From NCBI GenBank assembly GCA_031763025.1, contig JASSKH010000010.1, positions 992,001 through 1,056,000 of the forward strand: a DNA stretch of 64,000 nucleotides, in the 5' to 3' direction. This DNA comes from Macrocystis pyrifera (taxonomy: Eukaryota; Sar; Phaeophyceae; Laminariales; Laminariaceae). Shown one piece after another: positions 33,202 to 45,977 of this stretch. Under the pieces are notes generated by a model. The model did not search any database and was not told the DNA's origin. It worked only from the letters and a program-made list of their open reading frames with translations. A program made the translations under genes and the position numbers. The number at the start of each line of letters is the position of its first letter. Within the stretch, counting starts at the first letter, position 1.

Positions 33202-35077
33202 GTGAGGATTTTTCTGGAGAGAGGACAAAATTGTCGGGAAGCCGGAACACCCCGCTTGAAATCGACCGCTTTCTTTTTTGTTTCGATTTGTTTTTGTTCG
33301 GCGTCGGGGGTTTCGTCGTGGGTGAATGAAATCAGCGCGCCTCAAGTATCGTTGGGTGTGCTGTCTTTTGGTTTGGAGTCTCGTTTTGTTTCGTTTTGTT
33401 CGCAGCTAAGCGCTTACCCCCCCCCCCCCCCCCCCCCCCTCCCCGCCCCCAACCCCTCCCACCCCCCCCCCCCCCGTAGCAGCACCAGTAGCACTATTGA
33501 CAATAATGCCATTATTTGAAAACGCTTGTAGTGTGCTCATCTGAAGCTCCTGGAACTCGTCGCTCAATCAGCTTCAACAGAACGCCTCCAGTCTGACCCC
33601 CCCCGTCCCCCCCGCCGCCGTACGCCTCCAAGGAATACACCGACGGTGACTCGGAAGACATCCCAGAAGATGAGGTGCGGGACCTCGTCGTTCCCCTCCA
33701 TGCTCCCTCCCCCGCCGCCGCCGTCGCCGCCGCCGCCGCCCCTTTCTCCTCGCCGCCCCACCCCCCGCCCCAGGGGTTGCGATATCCGCCGCCGCCGCCG
33801 TCGTTCTCGTCGTCGCTGATGACCGAGATGGCGGCCCAACTCGTAACGCCGCCTACCTTCATCTCTGCCCCGGCTTTTACTGGTGGTGGTGGTGGTGGTG
33901 GTGGTGGTGGTGTTGATGGTGGTTCTTCTGCGGCGAAGACGGCGGCGGTGGCAAGGACGGATCCCTCCTCCGGCGGCGGCAGCAGCAGCATCAGTGGCAC
34001 CAACAAGAGCAGCAGCGGTGGCATGAGCAGCAGCGGCAGCAAACGGTCTATCCCTGCTCCGTCAGTTTCAGCACCGGCGTCAGGTTCCTCGTCAGCGGGC
34101 CGGAAGTCTTCGGACGGTGGGAAGCAAGGCGCTGGGGGCAGACAGAAGAAGCGGCAGGCGGACGCAGGAAGCAAACACTTAGCTGGGGCGACGGTGGCCG
34201 CTGCGGCGGCGGCAGCGTCTGTCAATGGGGTGGTCGATGCAATTGCGCACGATGGTGGTGGGGATGGTGGCAGGGGTGGGGGCGGAGGGAGGATGATGTG
34301 GACCGCGTGGAGGACAAACGCGGCTTGGTGAGGAACACCTTGTTTTGGTCTGGCAGTGGCGTTGGTTTGTCATATTTGTGTGTTTTTAGTCTTAAGGGAG
34401 CAGTCCTTGGGCAGCGCACAACGTACCCACCCTAGTATGTTTCAAAAACGAATATTGTCGTTGGTAGCATGAAATCGTTTTCGGTCGCTTTGTGCTGTAG
34501 CAGCAGTAACAGCAACGGTAGCAACAGCAGCAGTAGCGGCAGAAGCGGAAGCAGCATCATCAACAGCAGTAGCAGCAGCAGTAGCAGCAACAGCAGTAGC
34601 GAGCAGTAGTAGCAGCAGGAGCAGGAGCGGCGGCGGTGACTCCCCATGCCACCGCCTTGTCCGACCCAGAAACCGATTGCATCCTTCTGGGCTCTCGCTG
34701 TCAATATGTGAAACCGCTCCCTTATCAGTACCTAGTGTGTAGCTGTGCCGCTCCCTATGCGTTCGGTTAGCGTTATGTTCTCCCCCCTGCCTTCCTGCTT
34801 GCTTGATTGCGAGTTTCTGAACGAGTCGTTGCCCCCCCCACCCCCACGCCCCCCTCCCCCATCCACCCCCCCCACCCAACTCCACCCTACCCCACCCCAT
34901 ACCACCCCGCACCACACCACCCAACCCCACCCCACCCCACCCCACGCAACCCCACCTCACCCCAACCCAACCCCACCCGACCCCGTACCCCCGTAACGCC
35001 TCTTATCCCGCCTTTTCCATCCCCCCCATAACGCCTCTCTCCCCCCCCCATATCGCCTCTCTTTTCCCGCCATTTCT

Positions 35078-35132
<55 letters not shown>

Positions 35133-38100
35133 ATCGCCTCTCTTCCCCCCCCCCCCCCCCCCCCCCCCCCGCCCGCGCCGCCGCCACCTACACGTTTGCC
35201 GGGGTGGGTGCAGGTTGGGCAAAAAATTCGGAAGAAGTTTGGGGGAGAATATTACCGCGGCAGAATAGCCTTTACCCACATTCTCCAGAAGGGCGCCGAG
35301 GTGCTGTACCGCGTGGTGAGACACGGTAGTAGGTACCTGGTATTAGCGCTCACGACTTGGCCCAGCTTCGACAACATGGTCGATACATACAGTAGAGTAC
35401 ACACTTACCCTTCATTGCATCTTCGTTTTCCCACAAATTTCCCAGGCGATCGGGGTTAGGGTTTAGGGTTGCAGGGTTTGGGTTAAAAAGTCATGTATGT
35501 ACCACTCTGCCCGGGGATGTGAACCCCCTTTGATGTTCCCGTAGAGTCCAAACGGTGATAATTTTCCCGTCAAGAGAGATATATCTCAACCACGTTTGTG
35601 AAGCTGGACCAAGGTCTGTACAGCCCTCTAGTGATAATTGAACGGGAACCGTGGGGAATCCCTGCGGAGGCGGGGTTGGGGAGGGAAGGGGGGCGGGGGC
35701 GAGGGTTTGGGTATGTTTCGACTTCCGTATGTCCCTCTGTTCACCTCTCTGCGATGGCTCTTCGTGGCTATATGTTTTTTGTGGGTGTTTTGCGTTCACG
35801 ATTTTGTTGTTGTTTGTTTCCCCCGCCCCAACCCCAACCCTCCCCGAGGCACGAACGGGAGCAGGAAAAAAGCCTTCGGATGTTTTTTCGAGGAGAATAG
35901 ACGCGATGTGGGATTCCAAAGAAGAGTAACACTATGTACCTGGTAACTGTTTTTTAATGTATGTATATGGTTCCGCTGGCGCCCCTAAATCCTTTTCGCG
36001 ACAAAGACAGTTAGTCGTGGTTTCTGAGCCAACTACTCCTTCAGTATTACGCGGAATACACTGCTGCGACCCCCACAACCCCCCCCCCCCCCCCCCTCTA
36101 TTATTTCTATACGAAATACCCCGTAGCCCCCAAGGCCCGTTTACCAGAGGGTTAAAACCCTACGGGAACAAACCCGGTAACGTATTTATTAATAGTACAC
36201 ATGTGACCTAGGGCACGATTTTTTTGATAGTTTTGTTTTGTGTTTTGTTCGTGTTTTATTGTGTGATTCTTGAGGCTCTTTAATTTGGTTTGTTTGAGAT
36301 ACCAAGAAATTCCTGTGCCATTCTGTTTTTTTTTTTTTCCGTGCCTTGGGTCCCCTCCCGCCCTGAACATAACGCCTCTGTTGTTAGGTGTACGAGGACG
36401 GCGACGAAGAAGACCTGGAGTACAGCGGAGTCTGGCCGCTGCTCTCTAAAAAGTTTCAGCAGCAATATCAACAGCGACAGCAACAGCTGCAGCTGCAGCG
36501 AATGCAGCAGCAACAGCAGCAGCAGCAGCAGCCTCAACGCTATCAGCAGCAGCAGCAAGCAGCAGCAGCAGCAACAAAAACAGCGGCAGCAAAGCAGGTA
36601 CCAGTATATATGCCAACAGCAGCAGCATACCCACAACAGCAACAGCACCAGCTAAATCAATCGCCGTCGCATCCCCCCCCCCCCCCCCTCCCCCTCCATC
36701 CGCTCGACCAGCACCTCTAACGTCATCCCTCATTCTCCAATAACGCCTCCTGCTAAGGAACCCCTTCCTTTTCCTCGTTTTTTTCTTTTTTTCTTCTTCC
36801 TCTCGACGGTGAACCTCCTTTTCGGGCGGCGCCACCGGTGGCAGCAAACACAAAAAGGCTCATTCTGGCAGCAGCGGCGGGGGGGGGGGGAGAGGAGGAG
36901 GAGGAGAAGCGCGGAAAAGCGCAGTGTCGGTGTCGAGGGTGGCCGTATCGGGGGGGGGGGGGGAAGGGAAGCGTGGATGGGGGTGGGGGGAGCCCGGAGG
37001 CCGCGGCGTCAAAGTTTGACGACTTTATGGACGGGCTCATCATGGTGAGCGTGTACCATGTGGACGGGTACCGCTTTTGACCTACTGACTGACTCACTGA
37101 CTGACTGACTCACTGACTGGCTGATGAACTAACAAGCAGCGAGGAAAATTGACGATAAGAATTGACGATGTCAGCAACGGCCCCACTGCGTGGTTGGGGG
37201 ATGATACAATAGTTGGTGTCCGAGTTACAATGGTTGATGCAAGGAGTCGTACGGCAGGGGCGCAACATGGTCCTACCCGTACTGCTGTGCGCTCACGTTA
37301 CTTGTGGACAGTCGATAGCACCGACATTGTCGATGTTTTGGTTGATATCTCGGGGTCCCAATCGGGTTATTACTGACAACTGACTCGATTGGGTGAGTTT
37401 CCGACTGACCGATTGCCGGACTGCTTGACGGGTTAAGCGACTGGCTGGTTGACCGAGTGACTGAGTGACTGACCGATTAGCTGACTAACGGACCGATTAC
37501 CCGACCGACGAACTAACAGATTGAATAAACCGATTACCTGACCGACTACATGTCCGATTGATGAACCGGTATGGCTGACGGACTGGCCGATTAACTGATT
37601 GGCCGACCGATTACCTGGCCGACGAACTAACCGATTGAATAACCGATCACCTGACCGACTATCTGACCGATTAGTAACCGATTGACTGACCGGCCGATTA
37701 CGTCAACCGACGAACTAACGGATTGAATACCCGATTACCTGACCGACTACCTGACTGACTAAGTAACCGATTGGTGGACCGATTATTTGCCGATTTACTA
37801 TCCAACCAACTGACGGATTACCTAACCGATTAACTGGCCGATTCACAAACCGATTACCTCACCGTTTCACTAGCCGATTAACTGGCCGACTACCTGGCCA
37901 ATTACCTGACCGATTATCTGGCCAGTTGCCTTGCTGATTTTGCCTGTACGAACCATGCGTGCTACGATAGAGGTAGAAGGTTTCACACCCCGGACAGATC
38001 AGCTCACGGTAGCTCGAGCTAGCTCTTTAAGGAGCTAGCTCACCGGTGAGCTACGTGAGCTACGTGAGCTACACATGTTTTCCTGGCTTGAGCTATAGGA

Positions 38101-38996
38101 GGGTAGCTCATCTGCACATGTTTTCAAAGTTTGAGCTATAGGGGATAGCTCATCTGCTCATATATGTCCAGAGTGAGCTATAGGAGCTACATGAGCTAGC
38201 TCATCTACTCCCGACATGAGCTATAGGAGCTACATGAGCTACACATGTTTCCCTCGGCTTGAGCTATAGGCGGTAGCTCATCTGCACATGTTTTCGAAGC
38301 TTGAGCTATAGGCGGTAGCTCATCTGCACATGTTTTCGAAGCTTGAGCTATAGGCGGTAGCTCATCTGCACATGTTTTCGATGCTTGAGCTATGGGCGGT
38401 AGCTCATCCGCATATGTTTTCAAAGCTTGAGCTATAGGGGGTAGCTCATCTGCACATACTTTCAAAGCTTGAGCTATAGGCGATAGCTCATCTGCACACG
38501 TTTTCAAGGCTTGAGCTATAGGGGATAGATGAGCTAGCTCCTGAGCTGTAGAAGTGACCAATACAAGTACGCAGAATAGAACGATATAAACACCAACAAC
38601 CGTATGTATTTTTGTACATACCAGGTACAGTGTAGTATGTGATATTATATGAGATCGGATCTGCTTTTGTTCTGAAAACACTGACGATAGGTCGACACCC
38701 AACAGGATTTGAAGTGTCGTTTTTTTTACAACAGCTATATACAGCAGCAGCTGTCAGCCGTCACCCTGTGCACACCACAAGAGGCGCTCGAACAGAACAG
38801 AACACAACACCGACGCACCACACAGCAACACCCTAGCATGCCCACGACCCGGGGTGGAAGCTCCAGAGGCACTTCGACCTTACACCAGGCTGGCGGCGGG
38901 CAGCAACGGGATCCATCGATGGATGTAGACCCCTCCGACGACGTCATACATGTGGATGAGGACAAGGATGAGGATCAAACTCAATCCGAAAGCAAG
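33016..38996 (+). CDS. Tandem Tudor-like domain exons, probably the 5' part of the SCC2 gene
   Basis: I read exons ending at 33201, then 33633 to about 34226, 35214-35315, 36388-36597, about 36845-37044 and about 38745-38996. They encode two Tudor-like domains of the PTM/DIR17 type, each split by an intron at the same place: a first half with VGRTVRKEF or VGQKIRKKF and a second half with YTDGDSED or YEDGDEED. Long Gly/Ser/Pro/Ala and poly-Gln linkers lie between and after them. The family is known as a histone-tail reader in plant chromatin proteins. Further exons read FDDFMDGLIM and a Ser/Thr-rich stretch with an acidic end (DVDPSDDVIHVDEDKDED). Most junctions are phase 0, including 38996 to 39451, so fusion to SCC2 downstream is possible. 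The first exon and start codon are unresolved; ATG at 32979 is in another frame. This could also be a separate gene. Confidence 0.6.
33633..34226 (+). CDS. Tudor-like domain 1, second half, plus low-complexity linker
   Basis: The exon starts EYTDGDSEDIPEDEVRDLVV (acceptor CCAAG/GAA, phase 0), completing the Tudor barrel with the acidic DGDSED loop. It continues as a long Ala/Pro/Gly/Ser linker with Lys/Arg patches. The end is uncertain: the frame stays open to a stop near 34331. GGG/GTGGTC after 34226 is in phase 0 and joins to 35214, whereas a stronger GTGAGG near 34328 is in phase 2. The linker looks disordered. Confidence 0.6.
35074..35171 (+). repeat. Long poly-C tracts before Tudor exon
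   Basis: Two C-runs of about 58 and 26 nt, broken by ATCGCCTCTCTT, end about 42 nt before the exon at 35214. The preceding 34850-35070 is CCCCA/CCCCTC-rich. Confidence 0.88.
35214..35315 (+). CDS. Tudor-like domain 2, first half
   Basis: This exon of 102 nt reads VGQKIRKKFGGEYYRGRIAF, THILQKGAEVLYRV. The acceptor GGTGCAG/GTT lies just downstream of C-tracts covering most of 35074-35170. The donor is GTG/GTGAGA in phase 0. Similarity to domain 1 (VGRTVRKEF...VLEGKVAY...LLLRV) and the identical donor position show an internal duplication. Confidence 0.72.
36388..36597 (+). CDS. Tudor-like domain 2, second half, plus poly-Gln segment
   Basis: This exon of 210 nt (70 codons) begins VYEDGDEEDLEYSGVWPLL, completing domain 2, then runs into about 45 residues rich in Gln encoded by mixed CAG/CAA, then Ala/Thr/Lys. 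The acceptor is GTTAG/GTG and the donor CAG/GTACCA, both phase 0. The mix of CAG and CAA suggests a kept, older poly-Gln tract rather than a fresh expansion. Confidence 0.72.
36845..37044 (+). CDS. Candidate exon downstream of Tudor 2
   Basis: The frame reads NTKRLILAAAAGGGGEEEEE, a Gly-rich stretch, then SPEAAASKFDDFMDGLIM with donor ATG/GTGAGC in phase 0. The last 18 residues look like genuine protein. The start is uncertain: the first AG after the strong pyrimidine tract at 36770-36812 is at 36843-36844 and would need upstream phase 1, which does not match the exon at 36388. Confidence 0.45.
37080..37945. repeat. ACTGACCGATTACCTGACCG satellite-like array
   Basis: CTGACTGACT units (37084-37130) and, after a dispersed repeat, CCGATTACCTGACCGACTAA-type units to about 37935. 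The same units reappear briefly at 41465-41545, just before an SCC2 exon. Confidence 0.8.
37995..38545. repeat. 42-bp palindromic-core minisatellite, array 1
   Basis: The unit is about 42 bp: GAGCTATAGGCGGTAGCTC (a 19-nt dyad) plus ATCTGCACATGTTTTCGAAGCTT. About twelve units, the middle ones near-identical. It lies just before a candidate exon of the plus-strand gene. Confidence 0.9.
38745..38996 (+). CDS. Candidate exon with acidic tail, before the SCC2 core
   Basis: The frame reads QLSAVTLCTPQEALEQNRTQ, a Ser/Thr/Gly-rich stretch, then DVDPSDDVIHVDEDKDED and QTQSESK, with donor AAG/GTGCGC in phase 0. The acceptor is one of several AGs after a T-tract at 38720-38727. The acidic segment resembles the charged linkers ahead of the folded part of cohesin loaders, but there is no diagnostic motif. 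Confidence 0.55.
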
Positions 38997-39416
38997 GTGC
39001 GCGTTACTGAGGTCGTATGATTTTGCCCACCTAGACCATGATGCTGCTGTTTGAGCTGCATCATCCAATCTATATGCCTCTCATTTCCTGGTTGAAGGGT
39101 AGGGGACTGTACTACTGTAGGCGCAAGGTGATGTACATGTAAGTAGCGAGCTGTACTCGTAGCTGTGCGGGGTTTCATTGCTCGCGCAGGTCTTTTGTGT
39201 TTGTAAACCGAACTTGCACGAGTAAACAGCAGTAACGATGACCGTGGGCTGATCTTATTTATTATGCTTCTTTCACAGTGACGTTGTGTCCTTTATTTTT
39301 CAAAAAAAAATAATGCAGCAGTATCATACGACGTACATGATGTGTATCCGAGATGCCTCGCTTGGTCGGCGCTCTTACGCGTGCTGTGCATCTTCTCGCG
39401 CTGCGCTCACCAACAG

Positions 39417-42400
39417 GAGGCGAAGGAGACAGCCCTTCGTGACATACCAGCACCAAGCGGGTTTAGGCGGTGTGTCATACCCGGCAAAACAGCTACCCGG
39501 TCTATCGTGTACGACGATGGCGTACTATTCGAGCAAGATTGCTCGGAGCCAGACCCCAAGGAGCAGCCTCTCCGCGGCCTACGCGGAGATGGTGGTGCTG
39601 TTCCTAAACGGAAACCAGGACTATATTCCCATCGAAGTGCCCGCCCTGTCACCTGAGCAGGCGCTTCAGGCCATACCTCGGAGGCTTACTAACCCATCGG
39701 CAGAGGTGGTGGCCCTTTCTGCGGGCGAGGAGAAGGGACGAGGATGTCTTCGACGAGTACGAAGGAGAAAGCTCAAGCTTGACGTAGACACCATGGGGAT
39801 AAATGGGGGGCAGCGGTGGATCTTCTGCGTTTTGTTTTCGTTAATGGACTTCATCTGTTTTGTCTGTGTGATTTTTCGGCAATGTAGGTGGTTTTTTGTT
39901 CCTTCCTCTCTGTCTCTTCTTTTGCACCTTGTGGTAGGCTCCAGCCACGGAAGTCGTGTATAAGGAACGGTATGTACGGGATTCAGATTATACTGTAATT
40001 AATTATAGCCTTGTTAATGAGTGGCGGGTGGGTGGATTGGCGGATTGGTTTTTCGCTGGCGTTGCAGCGCACCACTATTAATAGCAGTAGCCATAATAAT
40101 CCTGATCATTTTATTTTGATATAAGAGTCAAATGCAAGTACGTTAATATATGCTAATAATTACATCAATATCTGATCATCTTAATCTTGACTGCTGTCGC
40201 TCGTACCGTCGTTGAAATTAAATATGCATAGTAAGCTGAAGCATAGTGAGCTGTACAACCCATATTATCCCTATACATACGTACTTGTCCTGGAGGGTGG
40301 GCTTTTCTACCTACTTATCTTACACGCATGTGTGGCCGAGAAAGAGCTACAATGAGCTGTGTGCATGAGCTATGATGACGTTCTCCTGGGGTGAGCTATA
40401 GGCGATAGCTCAGCTGCCCATGTTTTCCCTGCTTGAGCTATAGGCGGTAGCTCATCTGCACGTGTTATGAAGGCTTGAGCTATAGGCGGTAGCTCATCTG
40501 CACATGTTTTGAAGGCTTGAGCTATAGACGGTAGCTCATCTGCACATGTTTTGAAGGCTTGAGCTATAGACAGTAGCTCATCTGCACATGTTTGGAAGGC
40601 TTGAGCTATAGGCGGTAGCTCATTTGCACATGTTTTGAAGGCTTGAGCTATAGAAGATAGCTCATCTACACATATTTTCCAAGGCTGAGCTATAGGAGCT
40701 ACATGAGCTAGCTCATCTGCCCCCGAGATGAGCTATAGGAGCTACCTGAGCTACACATGTTTCCCTCCGCTTGAGCTATAGGCGGTAGCTCATCTGCACA
40801 TGTTTTCGAATGTTGAGCTACACGCGATAGCTCATCTACACACATTTACCCAGGCTGAGCTATAGGAGCTGCATGAGCTAGCTCACCAGCCCCCAAGATG
40901 AGCTATAGGAGCTACATGAGCTACACATGTTTCCCCCGGCTTGAGCTATAGGCGGTAGCTCATCTGCACATGTTTTCGAAGCTTGAGCTATACACGGCAG
41001 ATGAGCTAGCTCATGAGCTGTCCGGGGTGTGGAAGGTTTCGGCTCCTCAACTGAGGGACTACCCCACACCGTTTTTTTTTTCCAATCGTTTTCGGTGTGT
41101 GCCTTTCGACGAGAAGTCGACGTGGGAAGAAATGGCTGGAGTCTTCCTTTCATGAAAATGAAGATACAAACCTTACATAGTGAGGAGGGGATAGGAGAAC
41201 CTGCGATGTAACCCCGGATCTTAGTTGCGACTATGGTTGGAGGGAGACAGAAAAGACAGGACGAAGTTATATAAATGGGAATGAGGAGAAAACAAAAACG
41301 AAAAACCAGACCATGAGATCGACCGTGGTCGAGTTCGTCCGTTTTTTTTCTCAAAATTAGTTTTTCGGAAAAGTAGGGAGCTCTTCGAGTTAGGAGCCTC
41401 AGGAAAAAAATAGGTGCATCTCTATGACCGTAAGTTGCATGCGTCGGGTTATAACTATATAACCGAATCACCCGGCCGATTAACCGTCCGGTTACATGAC
41501 CGATTAACTGACCGACTGCCGGACCGATTTTCTGACCGATCGATTTACGAAAGGCGTACGAAGAGCGCGGCATGCAGCGGAGAAAGTCTAAGCAGTTCGA
41601 CGGCACGGATGTCGCGGGCGAGGTACCTGGCGGCGGGGGCGGGGCTCGCGGGCTTCTCCGCCGTGAGGTGTCGCGCGCTTTCTCGGCGGTGGCGGCGGCT
41701 GGGGGCGCCGTAGCCGCGGCGAAGGTGGATGCGGTGTCCTTGCTCCTGAGGCTCATGGAAGAGCAGGTAAGGTGGTGGGGGTGGGTGGGGTGGTGGCGTT
41801 GACAGCTGATGGGGGTGGTAGTGGTGGTGGCGGTGGTATTGGGTTGTGTCTGTTGTTGGTCTTGGTGGTGGTGGTGGTGGTGATGTTGGTTGTTGGTGCT
41901 CTTCTTGATGTTGCTGGTGGTGTTGGTGGTGTTGGAAGTTCTGTTGTTGGTGCTGGTGTTGGTTTTGGTGCTGGTCTTGTGGGTGGAAGCTTAGGGTCGA
42001 ATATGGTTTGTAGCTGTGACTAGACCCGCTTTTTTTTGTTGGTCACGACGTTTGACGAAGCGCGAAGGTGGATTGGACTAACGTTTTTTTTTCTCTCGCC
42101 GATGGAATGGACGGGCCAACCCTTCGTCGATCGCAAGGGTTCACCGATACTGCGCACAATCCCCGCTGCCGGTTACACAGCTAGGCTAAGCCATCTGTGA
42201 GAAGAGGCTTTTTTTCCGTTTCCACCCTGTGGATTACACACACACACACGACGCCATAAGCCTTACCGCCGGAGGCGCATCACCAGTAGCCCAATACAGA
42301 GAGCGAAAATATGGCGAATATATTGCATTTGTTCTTCTCCCTCATTCGAAACCCTCTCGGGTTTTTTTTGGACAGAACCTTTTTTACGGACAGCCAACAT

Positions 42401-45400
42401 ATGCCTCTGACGAACAATATATAGCCAACCCTTCATGGCTCTTCCCGTCGTTGGTAGACCACAATCCCGTGTAGATCACACGACCCCCCCCCCCCCCCCC
42501 CCCCCCGTTGAGACTCCCAATGACCCCTCCCGTCAAGCGTTTCGGGTTGTTTGAGGGGAAAATGTGAGAGTCGCAAGTGGACTGAGATCGAAAGGTCAAG
42601 AAGTCAGACATACATGCAATGAAAGCCTTCCTGTTTTAGAAACCCCAATAAGATGGCTATCGATATACCGTCACGATATGGTCGTCGATCGCTTGGGGCT
42701 GTTTTTTCTGGGGTAGTGTGAAGTTACGCCTGGACTGGGATCCCTGTCGCAGCAGTTGCAGCAGCACTCGCCATCCCCTTGTCCTGGCCTCTGCCGCCCT
42801 TTGCTCCCTCTGAAATCCCGCTCAATGGAACACGGATTGGTGTAATTTTTATGTTTTTCAATTGAACAAGGGTGTGTTGTGTTTTTCCTACTGAGCACTG
42901 GAGGGTGGCTGTCTGTGTTTTTCAATGAACACTGGTGCCGGTCGGTGTTTTCAATTGAACACAGGTAGATATCTGTGTTTTTCCGAATGAACACTGAATG
43001 GTGTGTGTGTTTTTTCAATTGAACACTAGTGTCCGTCTGTGTTCTTCAATTGGATACTTGAGGGCGTAGAGGGCGTCTGTCTTGCTTTTTTTCGAAGTAA
43101 CACGGTTTGTCTGTCTGTCTGTCTGTCTGTCTGCCTGTCTGTCTCTCTGTCTTTGTCTGTCTGTCTGTGCTTTCCGTGTTTTGTCTCTTCAGGTACGGCA
43201 AGGGATGTCTGTGGACGTCTTTCCGATGGCCAGCACTTGCCGCGACGGGAACGGGATGGCGCGCTGGGGACAGGTGCGTTCGTCGCTAACCATACCAGAT
43301 ATCTAAAATATGAAAACTGTTTCACATGATATATATGTTTGACATGGTATATACAACATCAGTACCACAGCGCGCACAGGGGTTGCTCTACACGCGGGTC
43401 CCGGTGACACCTCTTCGAGTTTGCCTGATCCACCCCGCTTCCCAGCGGTTCCAATCAATAATCACGGAGTGGGGCCGTCTGTGACTCGATACGGGGTTTA
43501 TCGGATGGGCCAGGCGCGGGTCGGGGCTCCGCACGGACTCGCTCCCCGCCGCCCCGCCTGTGAAAAAGTTGATAAGCTGGTACTCGTAGTGCGTGCAATT
43601 CCCAATCCATCGTAGACTAACGCTTGTACTGTAATCGTAGTGCTGCTGCTGTGGGTAGTGTGTGCAGGAGTAGTATTATATTCCGTCACTATCATGTGAG
43701 TCTATACCCCTCCATCCTGCTTTTTATTCGAGTGTTGAATGGTCAAATATCAAGATCTACAGATGTGCAGTATGTCGCACTGCGTGCTGCTGCTCGGTCG
43801 TCTCCGTGTACAGCAGGCAGTGTGTTGCCATCCAGTCAGAGATCACGCCGAGCGGTGTAGCGTGTGTCGCCTCGGTACGTTCGTATGTCTCTGGCGTTTC
43901 AGTTCGGATGATCATCGTGGAATCATAGATCATGGACGGATTCGGACTGTCAAGGGCCATGAACCACGACGATCGATTTGCTCCACATCAGACAGACGAA
44001 CGACCGACTGACCCACTCCGCTTCCTGGTGATTCCATTCAATCGATAATCCACGGACACGCACACGGGGTTTGCCAGCTAGACGGGGCGCGGATCGGGGC
44101 TGCGCCCCGATGCGCTCCCCGCCGCCTCGCCTGTCGGGTGTTGCAGCTATGCCTGATATTCAACATTGTTTAGCGTGTTGTACGTGTGGTTCAACGTATC
44201 GGTATGGACAGTAGTAAGGCCCTAGGTCCCGCACGAAACAGCTTAGACCCGCTCTCCCGCCGCCTCGCCTGGGAAGTGTTGTAGCTATATGCCTCTTACG
44301 GGGGGTCCATAGTAAATAGGACCAAATACTAGTATTTGTAGTAAAAATAGGGAAATATATAGGTTTTTGTGTGCACCATAGGTCCTATCAACTATGGTCC
44401 CCCGTAATAGTGCTGTTTTTTTTATTCCTTTTTCGGCTTGTACGTGTGGTTTCTTAGGCACCACGTACCGGTATGAAAAATAGCACACTGTACGTAGGCC
44501 CGAGATCCTACGAGTAGGTCCCGCACGGAACAACTTAGGATTGACGCGACCAACAGCTCGAGCCTTACAAAATAACGCAGATGAGGTTTCGATTCGGTGA
44601 GTGATTGGGGACAAAATCGTAAAATGCGCCGGTTGACCGTACCAGGGATGAATTATTTTCATCAGATCAATTATCGAATTGATGGTCGATTGGCGACAGG
44701 TCCATATTTCAAATGAAGTTGGATGAAAGGAGTTTTATAGGGAGGGGATTGCAAAAACTCGAGCGAATTAGACGTTAGAGTGGCGCTAAAAAGCTGGGGA
44801 TTCTGGGATTTAATTTATTTTAACTATATACGTCACTGGGACTGTCAGCTTTTTTTTTCGGCGTTTGTTTTGGTCCGCTGTTCTTTCTTGCAGGGCGCGT
44901 GCATGCGTGGTTCACGAAACATAACAAGAAAAAGTGTGGAAAACAGAAAATAAATATTGATTCCTGGTACGTACAGTAGTTCGATTTACCAGGTATATTT
45001 TTATTTTCGTGCTTCCACATAGTAAGAAAAGGTGCGCCGACTCAACCCAACTATTGCGGGGGACCGTAGTAAATAGGAACAAATATTGTTGGTAAAAATA
45101 GGTAAATGTAGAGGTTTTTGTGTGTACCGTAGGTCCTATTTACTATGGCCCCCCGTAACACAACCTTAACCCTGACCGTACCCCTAGCCTGACGAAAGCC
45201 CTAACCTTGAAAACCTAACCCTGACCCAACCCGCTCTAAGGGTGTATGGTCCGAGCACAGCTTGGCTTCGCCGCGCGTTTTCCGTTCCCTGACCAAAGCT
45301 GTTTTAGACCACCTCAATCAACGATCGTTTTATGTTCCACTGCTTTCTCTGGTGTTGAACGTTGAGTGGGTCGATTGAAAACACGGTACAGGCTTGTACA

Positions 45401-45942
45401 TACTGTATGTATGTACTGTTGGTCAACGAGGGGGGGGGGGATCATAGGATGGTGTGATAGAAATGTAGCACACGTCGCCGGCTTAGGAGCCAGCTGGTAT
45501 GACTGAAGGTTATTTCCAGTTGTACATTAATTTTTTTGAACGCAGGAAAACAACACGCCCTTTTTTATCAAGCAGATTGTACGGATTCTGCCCGGCGAGC
45601 GCTGAGGTAGATCCATCCCGCAAGATCAGGGGTCTCTCTGGTGGGCCTTGAAAGATCTAGACGGACAAGTAGGAATAGTTAGTCTGTCTGACATGTGAAC
45701 GAGTCGAAAATCAACTACGTCTGTTATCTGTAGGTTTTTTCCAGTAGTGTTTACGGCCTGGCCCGGCTTCGGCCAACTAACTCCTCATTACATCCTCATT
45801 TTCCGAGAATTTTCCGAGGCCATCGTGGCGACGTATGGGGTGAGGTGTTCAGGTTATAGGCTTTAACGTTGAGTGCCTGGTACTGTATATTTCATACTTC
45901 AAACTTTTTTTTTTGGAGGTGTTGAGCAAAGGTCTACACAGC

Positions 45943-45977
<35 letters not shown>

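Noticed and set aside
34442-35324. Long Gly/Trp-rich minus-strand frames opposite the Tudor exons
   Set aside because: They are the antisense of CCCCA and poly-C tracts and of real plus-strand exons.
35452-35487. Telomere-like GGGTTAGGGTTTAGGGTT
   Set aside because: Only three or four degenerate units, inside a gene intron; not a telomere and too short to claim an interstitial array.
38205-38702. Minus-strand frame of 165 codons with ELPPIAQASKTCAD repeats
   Set aside because: It is the 42-bp minisatellite read in frame; the unit is a multiple of three, so the frame stays open by construction.
40335-41010. CRISPR-like look of regularly spaced palindromic repeats
   Set aside because: The window is eukaryotic, the units are contiguous without unique spacers, and no cas-like genes are present.
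45548-45603. NNTPFFIKQIVRILPGER after an AG, resembling a BAH-domain strand
   Set aside because: A stop follows at once with no donor, and flanking SCC2 exons join in phase without it.
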